Of a stretch of DNA of 14,116 bases, positions 1-6,226 are shown piece by piece (position 1 is the stretch's first letter; each line of letters opens with the position of its first letter). The notes under the pieces were generated by a model that worked only from the letters and a program-made list of their open reading frames with translations, was not told the origin of the DNA and ran no database searches. Made by a program: the position numbers and the translations under genes. The stretch spans positions 1-14,116 of the forward strand of contig DSDS01000136.1 in NCBI GenBank assembly GCA_011048585.1, read 5' to 3'. Origin of the DNA: Desulfurivibrio alkaliphilus (GTDB lineage: Bacteria > Desulfobacterota > Desulfobulbia > Desulfobulbales > Desulfurivibrionaceae).

Positions 1-705
1 GTGGGAGGGAGGGGGTTCGCCGCTGTCGCCCTCTTCCGCCAACTGGCGGGCCTCCACATAGTGGAGCAGGCCGATATTCCAGCGCAGCTTGGCCAGCAAA
101 CGGGCGGCAACCAGCTGCAGATCCAGCTCAACACCCAGAACCTCTTTGGTGGAGAGGGCCAGGCCATTGAGCTCAGCGGGAAAAAGATCGTTGTTGACGT
201 TGATGCCGATGCCAATCAGGACGTACTCTTCCCGGCCCAGCAGACCCCGGTCGGTTTCAACCAGGATCCCGGCCAGTTTGGCGGGCCCCACCAGGATATC
301 GTTGACCCACTTGATCCGGGCCTCTACCCCCAAGGAGCGCACGGTTTCGGCACAGGCCACCCCGGCGGCCAGGGGGTAGAAGCGTCCATGCTGGGGCAGC
401 AGGGTGTTGACCAGAACCAGGGTCAACCAAAGTCCGCCCGGGGGGGCATGCCAGGAACGAGCAAAACGGCCCCGACCGCCACTGAGCTCCCGGGCAATAA
501 AGACCAGACCGCTGGGGAAGGCCCGGTCAGCGGCCTCATATTCCCGGATCAGCTCCCGGGCGTAATCCATGCAGCGGCGCTGGTGGGCAAAAAACTCAAC
601 CTGACTGCCCACCATCGCTCCCCGGGCCAGCACCTCCTCCGCCATCGCGGCCGGGAACCGCCGCCGCCGGTGCGCCAGCTCCTCGGCCAGTCCGTTTAAT
701 CCCAT
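1..705 (-). CDS. birA: Biotin-[acetyl-CoA-carboxylase] ligase, 3' end cut by window edge
   Basis: Reading the minus strand from ATG at 705 gives 235 codons with no stop before the left edge, so the C-terminus is missing. The protein attaches biotin, via biotinyl-AMP, to the carrier lysine of a biotin enzyme in the cytoplasm. Visible family motifs are SGGRGRFARSW (residues 75-85, biotin/AMP loop), KWVND (132-136), KLAGILVE (143-150, with the expected catalytic lysine K143) and IGIGINVN (164-171). There is no N-terminal helix-turn-helix, so it is a non-repressor type. Two signatures deviate: the usual STN near the start of the catalytic domain appears as RCM within RRCMDYAREL, and the glutamine before the GRGR loop is leucine (L74). 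The start overlaps the stop of the preceding carrier gene (ATGGGATTAA), implying translational coupling. Its place at the end of an acetyl-CoA carboxylase operon supports the role. Lipoate ligase is a remote alternative. Confidence 0.9.
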   Translation of the reverse strand, partial: MGLNGLAEELAHRRRRFPAAMAEEVLARGAMVGSQVEFFAHQRRCMDYARELIREYEAADRAFPSGLVFIARELSGGRGRFARSWHAPPGGLWLTLVLVNTLLPQHGRFYPLAAGVACAETVRSLGVEARIKWVNDILVGPAKLAGILVETDRGLLGREEYVLIGIGINVNNDLFPAELNGLALSTKEVLGVELDLQLVAARLLAKLRWNIGLLHYVEARQLAEEGDSGEPPPSH

Positions 706-1352
706 TCGGCCTTAACGCGGGTGATGATCCGTTCAATCAGGGAGAGGCGATCCTTGGGGCAGACCCCGAAGAGGGGCTCGCCCTGCTCCACGCTGACCCC
801 CGGCTTGAAATAGACCGAATGGATGATCCCCGGCTCGCCATCATAATAGACCGGGGTGTCACGCTTCATCAGGGACATGGTCAGCACTTCATCCCCCGGT
901 TTGAGCGACACCCCCCGCAAACCATATTTGTCCACCCTGGCCTGGAGATCCATGGAAAAGAAATATTTGGCCTTCTCCGGGGCCTTGTAGGGGGTCAGCA
1001 CCTGGCGGAGGATATACTCGATAATCTCCCGCTTGGTCAGGGGGTGCTTGAGGGTCATGATCTGCTCGCCGGCCTCGACGAAATTGCCCTCCAGATCGGC
1101 ACGGATCATATCCACCTGCCCGTTGGTCTTGGAGGTGAACCGTTTGGGGTTGCGCTCCCGTTCCAGTTCATAGAGCAGGGTGCCGGGGATGTGGCGAAAC
1201 TTGCCGGTCACCCCTTCGACCTGGTCACCTTTGGCTACCTTGAAACGCAATCGTCCGGTATGGGAGGTATGCACCGCCAGATAGTCGAAGGGATCAGCCC
1301 GATAACGGCTTAAAATAGCGTCGAAATCAATATCCTGTTCCAGCATGGCCAT
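696..1352 (-). CDS. Biotin carboxyl carrier-like protein with two biotinyl-type barrels
   Basis: A 218-residue cytoplasmic protein, most likely the biotin carrier (AccB role) of the acetyl-CoA carboxylase encoded around it. No canonical EAMKM motif is present. Residues 130-199 read as a complete biotinyl/lipoyl barrel: a first half ending in LKPGDEVL, the turn SLMKR (160-164), then a second half with GIIHSVYFKPG and VEQGEPLFGV. This second half lines up almost residue for residue with the end of E. coli AccB. K163 would be the biotinylated lysine. Residues 26-103 look like a second, degenerate barrel in which the lysine position is arginine (R65 in YELERE). The start ATG lies 8 bases after the carboxyltransferase stop, and the end overlaps birA. 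There is no Ala/Pro-rich N-terminal linker as in E. coli AccB. The family assignment is from motifs by eye; the carrier role is inferred from fold and operon. Confidence 0.7.
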   Translation of the reverse strand: MAMLEQDIDFDAILSRYRADPFDYLAVHTSHTGRLRFKVAKGDQVEGVTGKFRHIPGTLLYELERERNPKRFTSKTNGQVDMIRADLEGNFVEAGEQIMTLKHPLTKREIIEYILRQVLTPYKAPEKAKYFFSMDLQARVDKYGLRGVSLKPGDEVLTMSLMKRDTPVYYDGEPGIIHSVYFKPGVSVEQGEPLFGVCPKDRLSLIERIITRVKAEWD

Positions 1353-1360
1353 ACTATCCG

Positions 1361-3619
1361 TTATCTGTAGTAAAGATTACCGCCGCCCATGGTCATCAGC
1401 GATTTATGCAGGTTGCGACGAAATTCACGACGATCCCAGATCCCCTGAATATGACCACGTTTCAAAGCGCTGCGGGCGCTGTGGTAATAGGGAGGCACAT
1501 CCTCGCCGGTGGTTTCACGGATCACCCGCGGCCCGGCAAACCCGATCCGACTGGAACGGATGGCGAACTGATAGGGAGAACAGCCCAGGAAGCTGGCCAC
1601 CGGTCCGGCGTAGGAGTTGTTGTCGTAAACCACGAGATAGAGGCCGCCGGAACCGATATACTCCCGCACCGCCATGGTACATTTAGGCATCTGGATCACT
1701 CCCAGAGTTCCCTCGTGGATGCGAATCCCGCCGGTGGTATGGACGTAGGCAAGCAGCGGCCGCCGCTTGATCTTGGCGACCTCGCAGGCCCGGACAAACT
1801 TCTCCCCCTCCGCCGCCCCCACCGTCCCGTTACGGAAATCGCTATAGAGCATGGCCACCACGATGTCGATCCCCATCACCCGGGCATCGAAGGTGATCAT
1901 CGCGCAGGGGCGCCCTGTTTTTTTGCGAGCGAGTTCCAGCTTCTTGTCGATCCCCGGAAAATCCAGGGGATTGATCGAGGCCAGATCGGAATTGAACTCC
2001 CGAATCGAATCGGGCTCGAAGAGGTGGCGCATATACCACTGATATTCAAGGGGAAAATGGTGACCACAGGTCTCACAGACCCCGCAGAATTCGCCATACA
2101 GGTCGGGAACCCACAGATCCTTACAACCATGACGTTCGGCGTTGGGGCAGGTGACGGTGCGATCCTCGTTGGCCAGCGACGAGGTGTAGATCTCGCCATA
2201 CTCCACCTGCTCTTCACCACCGCTACCCCACAGGGCGCCGCTGCGGGCCGGACGCTCTCCCGGCTTGCGAGAGATGAAGTCGTAGGCGGCGTAAAAGGGA
2301 GCGGAGACCTGTTTGATCAGCACCGAACTCTCACCGGAGACATCCTTGATCACCTTCTTGACCTGCTTGTGCTGACTTTTGAGAATGTCGTAGCGGAAAG
2401 TGTAATAGAGCTTGGCCAGGCTCTGGCCGGCCCGGCGGTAAAAGGCGGCGTAACCGGAAAGCTTCTCCTGGTAGCCCTGCCTGGCCATCTCCCGATATTT
2501 GCGGGAACGGAGTTGCAACAGTCGCTCGATCTCGTCGTCGGCCAGCTCCCAGGAGACATCGATCCGCGGCTCATCGTCCAAGCCGGCCTCGCCATCCTTC
2601 TCCAGCTTCAATTCGTAGGCCCGAAAGGCGCGCAGGCTCTTGGTCTTGAGAACCACCTCGTCGGTGGCCCGAATCATCTCGGCCTTAACTCGGCGGAAAA
2701 AAGCGAAATCGTCACGCTTGGCCCCCAGAATCGGCTCGGGGATGACCCGATCGATGGTACCCAGGCGCAGGTTGTCGGCGGCGGTGATCGCCAGCCGGTC
2801 AGCACAGGTTTCCACCAGGTCCTTGGGTAGTTTGTCCCCCTCCTTGACCTTGCCCTCAATGGCGGCGGCCCCCTCCGGCGAGATCACCGAGTAGTAGCCG
2901 TGGGAAAACATCAGGCGCATGTCGCCCATCCCCACCGCCTCGGCCCCGCCGGAACCACCTTCCGAGGTCACGGCGATCATCGGCACCCGCAGCTTTGCCA
3001 TCACGTAAAGGTTGCGGGCAATCTGCTGGGCCGCACCGGGATACTCCTCCACCGGAAAGGCGCCGGGGGTGAAGATGTAGAAATGGATGGGAATCCCTTC
3101 GGTTTCCGCCACCCGCATATAGCGCAGGGCCTTTTCGTTGCCCCAGGGCTTGGTGCTGCCGCCGTTGCGGTACTCCTCGCCATGGCCCTTCTCGTGGCCG
3201 ATCACCATCACCTGCTGCATGATGGTCTTGTTCTTGGTCCGCCGGCAGATGCTGGCCCGGGCCGCCACCAGGGCCGGATCGATATTGGCGTCCTCTTCGC
3301 CGCCGAGTTCGGTGTACTCCTCGTAGACGTTCTCCAGGAGATCCTTGAGGGAAAAACGTAAGGGACTGCGAACAATCCGGACCCTCTCCATGGAACTCAG
3401 GGTCTCTTCGCAACGAGCTTCCAGGAAAGAGACCGACTCCTCAAGGGAACCGATCTTCTCAGCCAGGGCTTCCTGGCTCAGGTCGTAAAAAGAATCCCGC
3501 ACGCCCTTAAGGGTTTCCTGCAGGGCCGGGAGGTTGCCCCAGTCGGGACCTTCCTTGATCTGGCCGAGATAGACAATTCTTTCCTCGACCTTGAGCAGGC
3601 GTTTGCGTAAGTGTTCCAT
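1361..3619 (-). CDS. Acetyl-CoA carboxylase carboxyltransferase, fused alpha-beta chain
   Basis: A single chain of about 752 residues carrying both carboxyltransferase halves, which move the carboxyl group from carboxybiotin to acetyl-CoA. Numbers below count from the TTG at 3637. The AccA-like half holds GHEKG (147-151), TPGAFP (190-195), SEGGSGGAEAVGMGD (225-239) and YSVISPEGAAAI (249-260). A helical linker spans roughly 330-490. The AccD-like half begins with a zinc-finger region, C497-x7-C505-x15-C521-x2-C524 followed by GHHFPL, then GGIRIHEG (636-643) and IGFAGPRVI (698-706). E. coli uses two separate proteins. The order alpha-then-beta is notable, and the first cysteine pair is C-x7-C instead of C-x2-C. 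I prefer ATG at 3619 with GGATGG upstream; TTG at 3637, two bases after the accC stop, would add six residues. Other acyl-CoA carboxyltransferases are possible, but both halves match AccA and AccD best. Confidence 0.93.
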   Translation of the reverse strand: MEHLRKRLLKVEERIVYLGQIKEGPDWGNLPALQETLKGVRDSFYDLSQEALAEKIGSLEESVSFLEARCEETLSSMERVRIVRSPLRFSLKDLLENVYEEYTELGGEEDANIDPALVAARASICRRTKNKTIMQQVMVIGHEKGHGEEYRNGGSTKPWGNEKALRYMRVAETEGIPIHFYIFTPGAFPVEEYPGAAQQIARNLYVMAKLRVPMIAVTSEGGSGGAEAVGMGDMRLMFSHGYYSVISPEGAAAIEGKVKEGDKLPKDLVETCADRLAITAADNLRLGTIDRVIPEPILGAKRDDFAFFRRVKAEMIRATDEVVLKTKSLRAFRAYELKLEKDGEAGLDDEPRIDVSWELADDEIERLLQLRSRKYREMARQGYQEKLSGYAAFYRRAGQSLAKLYYTFRYDILKSQHKQVKKVIKDVSGESSVLIKQVSAPFYAAYDFISRKPGERPARSGALWGSGGEEQVEYGEIYTSSLANEDRTVTCPNAERHGCKDLWVPDLYGEFCGVCETCGHHFPLEYQWYMRHLFEPDSIREFNSDLASINPLDFPGIDKKLELARKKTGRPCAMITFDARVMGIDIVVAMLYSDFRNGTVGAAEGEKFVRACEVAKIKRRPLLAYVHTTGGIRIHEGTLGVIQMPKCTMAVREYIGSGGLYLVVYDNNSYAGPVASFLGCSPYQFAIRSSRIGFAGPRVIRETTGEDVPPYYHSARSALKRGHIQGIWDRREFRRNLHKSLMTMGGGNLYYR

Positions 3620-3639
3620 CTGGTTCAAACCATCCAAGC

Positions 3640-5046
3640 TTAGAAGGTCAAGAGGCGATCCATATTGTCCGCCAGATACTGCAGGTTGGTGACAATCGGC
3701 AAACCCGCCGCGTTGCTACCTTCGATGACCATTTCATTGAGGAAAAGCCGAGCCCGTTCTTTGGCTTCGGCCATGGAGTCACCCCAGACCAGGGCCAGAG
3801 CCAGATTGGGATCGTAGTCACTGGGAATCACATAGGGGCGATCGGTGGGAACGTGGGTGTAAACCGCGGACCACTCGTGCTGAGGGTAGCTGAAACGGGA
3901 GATGGTGCCGATCCAGGGGGCAAAACCCCGCTGGGCATCCTCGGCCACAATCCGTAGCTCGATACTGGTGCCCCGGAACTGGATATCGTTCTGGTTGTAG
4001 CCCAGCTTGTCGCCCAGAGCCAAGCGAATCTGTTCCCGCAGCAGGTTGGGGTGCTGGCCGTTGATATAGCTGATCCGGGCCGAGACATCGTTCTCCACCT
4101 GGATGCGGGTGTTGACCTCCAGTAGGTAGGGACTGCCATCGCGGCTGACGATCCACTCCCAGGTCCCGACGTTGTCATAGCGGACATGGGAGGCCAGTTT
4201 CAGGGAATACTCGACAATCCGCTCAAGCACCGCCGGTCCGTCGAACTCGTAAGGGAAACAGGTGGGATCGAAACCAGGGGCGGCCTCCAGCCGCTTCTGG
4301 CGGCCGGTGCTCTGAATCGTGCAGTTCCGGGTTCCGAAATGGACCCGCTCGCCATGGCGGCTGCAAAGCAACTGCACCTCCAGGTGGTTGTAATCCCGCA
4401 GGCACTGCTCGATCAGCACGCCGGGGTCACCAAACTGCCGTTTGGCATAGTTCTGAACCTGGCGATAGACCCGGCGGAACTGCTCGATCTCGTGAACCTC
4501 CTCGATCCCCATCCCGCCCCCGCCGGCCGCCGCCTTGACCAGGATCGAGGGACGATGGATTTTGCGCTCGGCCTGGTCATCGAGGAGACGACGGGCGATC
4601 TCCTCGGCGTCGATCTCGTTATAGATCGGGCCGTCGGTGCCGGGAATGGTGGGAATCCCCAGCTGGTTGGCCACCCGCTTGGTGTTGATCTTATCTCCCA
4701 GCTCCTTGATCACCTCCCAGGTGGGGCCGATGAATTTCAAGGGCCGGTCACGAGTCGTCACCCTCCGGGCGAAACGGAAATCCTCGGAGAAAAAGCCGTA
4801 ACCGGGGTGGATGGCCGTGCACTTGGTGTGGTCGGCCACCGCCAAAATATCGTTGGGGTCGGTGTAGCTGGCCACCCGCCAGGCCCGGCGATTGTTGCCC
4901 TTGCCGTCGAGATTGAGCCGCACATGCTCGGAGTGCTCATCGGCGGCGGTGTAAACCACCACGTAGTCCAACCCCAGGTCCTGGCAGGCGCGCATGATCC
5001 GCAGCGCGATCTCACCCCGATTGGCGATCAGTACTTTGTCCTTCAC
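3640..5046 (-). CDS. accC: Biotin carboxylase subunit of acetyl-CoA carboxylase
   Basis: A 468-residue ATP-grasp enzyme that carboxylates carrier-bound biotin with ATP and bicarbonate. Seen in order: KVLIANRGEIALRIMRAC (4-21), AIHPGYGFFSED (78-89), FIGP..GDK with K119, the glycine-rich loop KAAAGGGGMG with K171, NHLEVQ with H221, RQK with K251, TWEW with E297, LLEVNTRIQVE (308-318) with E310, N312 and R314, and ELRIVAED with R365. These cover the lysines, glutamates and arginines expected for ATP, biotin and bicarbonate binding. Deviations: HQK is RQK, EHPVTE is ENDVSA, and the usual YDSMIAK stretch near the C-terminus is YDPNLALA, without its lysine. Length fits a stand-alone AccC (E. coli 449). 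The start is GTG with GAGGAG upstream. It is first in the operon and reads away from corC. Pyruvate or propionyl-CoA carboxylase subunits share this domain, but the neighbours favour acetyl-CoA carboxylase. Confidence 0.94.
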   Translation of the reverse strand: MKDKVLIANRGEIALRIMRACQDLGLDYVVVYTAADEHSEHVRLNLDGKGNNRRAWRVASYTDPNDILAVADHTKCTAIHPGYGFFSEDFRFARRVTTRDRPLKFIGPTWEVIKELGDKINTKRVANQLGIPTIPGTDGPIYNEIDAEEIARRLLDDQAERKIHRPSILVKAAAGGGGMGIEEVHEIEQFRRVYRQVQNYAKRQFGDPGVLIEQCLRDYNHLEVQLLCSRHGERVHFGTRNCTIQSTGRQKRLEAAPGFDPTCFPYEFDGPAVLERIVEYSLKLASHVRYDNVGTWEWIVSRDGSPYLLEVNTRIQVENDVSARISYINGQHPNLLREQIRLALGDKLGYNQNDIQFRGTSIELRIVAEDAQRGFAPWIGTISRFSYPQHEWSAVYTHVPTDRPYVIPSDYDPNLALALVWGDSMAEAKERARLFLNEMVIEGSNAAGLPIVTNLQYLADNMDRLLTF

Positions 5047-5050
5047 TGTG

Positions 5051-5056
5051 CTCCTC
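5051..5056 (-). promoter_or_regulatory. Ribosome binding site deciding the GTG start of accC
   Basis: On the minus strand GAGGAG lies four bases before GTG at 5046. No ATG gives the conserved KVLIANRGEI N-terminus, so this site supports the GTG start. Confidence 0.75.
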
Positions 5057-5099
5057 TGTTCCGCTCCGGTAAACTCCGGCCAAAAGAAAAGGAAAAGAG

Positions 5100-5128
5100 C
5101 AAACAGAACTTTTTAAGACTTCTGTTTG
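5100..5128 (-). promoter_or_regulatory. Hairpin followed by U-rich tract in the accC leader (possible attenuator)
   Basis: A perfect 9-base inverted repeat, CAAACAGAA and TTCTGTTTG, surrounds an 11-base loop. Read on the minus strand, where it would sit in the 5' leader of accC about 55 bases before the start codon, it is followed by GCTCTTTTCCTTTTCTTTT. A stem plus pyrimidine/U-rich tail is the layout of a weak intrinsic terminator or attenuator. The stem is AT-rich and the tail is interrupted by C, so termination would be partial at best. The regulatory role is inference. Confidence 0.4.
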
Positions 5129-5159
5129 ACCACTTTTCCTTGAATTTCCCCATTAATAA

Positions 5160-5193
5160 CCGATTCCGACCCAAAAGGGAAGTTTGAAATCGG
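5160..5193 (-). repeat. Inverted repeat at the predicted accC transcription start
   Basis: CCGATT (5160-5165) and AATCGG (5188-5193) form a 6-base inverted repeat, with CCC/GGG around an AAAA core inside it. On the minus strand it begins about where transcription from the proposed promoter would start. It could be an operator or a leader hairpin; nothing in the sequence decides between these. Confidence 0.3.
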
Positions 5194-5198
5194 GGTTC

Positions 5199-5227
5199 CA
5201 TATACTTCGTTGTCGCCCCGCAGTCAA
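5199..5227 (-). promoter_or_regulatory. Candidate sigma70-type promoter of the acc operon
   Basis: On the minus strand TTGACT (5227-5222) is separated by exactly 17 bases from TATATG (5204-5199). The -35 box matches the consensus at five of six positions and the -10 box at four of six. Transcription would begin near 5192, giving a leader of roughly 145 bases before accC. The segment is AT-rich against a GC-rich background. Confidence 0.55.
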
Positions 5228-5282
5228 TTTTTTTATCCGCTTTTCCGGACCAGGCGGCGGCATCCGACGTGAGCGTTATCTC

Positions 5283-5311
5283 TTGCCGAGCCGGGTAAAA
5301 CACGATATATA
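5283..5311 (+). promoter_or_regulatory. Candidate sigma70-type promoter of corC-lnt
   Basis: TTGCCG (5283-5288), a 17-base spacer and TATATA (5306-5311) lie 55 bases before the corC start. Each box matches consensus at four of six positions. It points away from the accC promoter, and the two -35 boxes are about 55 bases apart, so a single regulator could touch both. Confidence 0.45.
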
Positions 5312-5365
5312 GCGGGATAACCCAAATCACTCATCAGCGTAAAATCAGCCACCGCACTAGCCAAG

Positions 5366-6226
5366 ATGCCCAACTCATCCGATCAGCCCCCATCGCCCAA
5401 GGCGGAAGATTCCCTCTTCCGCCGCCTGCTGAACCTGCTGGGGATTAACAGAACCCCCGATTCCGCCGAAGAGATTGAACAGGAGATCCAGGAGATCCTT
5501 GACGAAGGGGAGGAGCATGGCCTGATCACCCCCGAGGAGGGGGAGATGATCGCCGGGATCATGGAACTGAAGGATACCCTGGCCTACGAGATCATGACCC
5601 CGCGCACCGAGATGGTGATGGCCGAGGCCAGCAGCCCCCTGCCCGAACTGATTCGGCTGATCATCGACAAGGGTTTCAGCCGGATTCCCGTCTACCAGGA
5701 CAACCCCGACCAGGTAATCGGCCTGATCCATGCCAAGGATATCCTGCCCTACTGCCTGCGGGACGACCAGCAGCCCACCGCCGGCACCCTGGCCAAGCCG
5801 GTTGAGTTCGTCCAGGAAAAACGCAAGATTATCAAACTGCTCAAATATTTCAAGGAGAGCAAAACCCACCTGGCGGTGGTCACCGACGAGTTTGGCGGGG
5901 TCAGGGGCCTGATCACCCTGGAGGATATCGTCGAAGAGATCGTCGGTGACATCAGCGACGAACACGACCGCACCACCCGCCGCTGGAAGGTGGTGGATTC
6001 CCGCACGGTACTGGCCGACGCCAAGGTCGACATCGAGGAGGTGGAGGAGTTTTTCGGCATCGAACTGCCGGAGGGACCCTACGAATCGGTGGGGGGCCTG
6101 ATCCTGCACCATCTCGACCGGGTGCCGGGGGCCGGCACCACCCTCAATGTCGACTCCCTGGTTTTCGAGATCCTGGCCGCCGATCAGCGCCGGGTGATCA
6201 CCGTTAAAATTCAGCAGAAAGAGTGA
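5366..6226 (+). CDS. corC: CorC/HlyC-family CBS-domain protein (YbeX-like)
   Basis: A 286-residue soluble protein of the CorC/YbeX type. An acidic helical N-terminus (about 30-70) leads into the family signature EIMTPRTEM (75-83). Two CBS domains follow, at about 72-130 (FSRIPVYQDNPDQVIGLIHAKDIL) and 140-195 (HLAVVTDEFGGVRGLITLEDIVEEIVGD, split here as two motifs), and then the C-terminal CorC_HlyC domain (about 205-284). There is no DUF21 membrane domain, so it is the short form, close in length to E. coli CorC (292). CorC was linked to magnesium/cobalt efflux; its exact function is not settled. No strong ribosome binding site precedes ATG 5366. The stop overlaps the lnt start (GTGA), as expected for the corC-lnt pairing common in proteobacteria. 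Confidence 0.92.
   Translation: MPNSSDQPPSPKAEDSLFRRLLNLLGINRTPDSAEEIEQEIQEILDEGEEHGLITPEEGEMIAGIMELKDTLAYEIMTPRTEMVMAEASSPLPELIRLIIDKGFSRIPVYQDNPDQVIGLIHAKDILPYCLRDDQQPTAGTLAKPVEFVQEKRKIIKLLKYFKESKTHLAVVTDEFGGVRGLITLEDIVEEIVGDISDEHDRTTRRWKVVDSRTVLADAKVDIEEVEEFFGIELPEGPYESVGGLILHHLDRVPGAGTTLNVDSLVFEILAADQRRVITVKIQQKE

Noticed and set aside
1..699. 232-codon plus-strand frame at the left edge
   Set aside because: The opposite strand encodes BirA with clear motifs; this is its shadow.
1406..2830. 474-codon plus-strand open frame
   Set aside because: It is antisense to the well-supported fused carboxyltransferase and its protein has no recognisable motif. Long antisense frames are expected in GC-rich coding DNA.
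4186..5187. 333-codon plus-strand open frame
   Set aside because: It is antisense to accC and runs into the promoter region. The composition is that of a shadow frame.
5043..5330. 95-codon minus-strand open frame upstream of accC
   Set aside because: It contains the proposed promoter and leader hairpin, lacks motifs, and overlaps the accC start.
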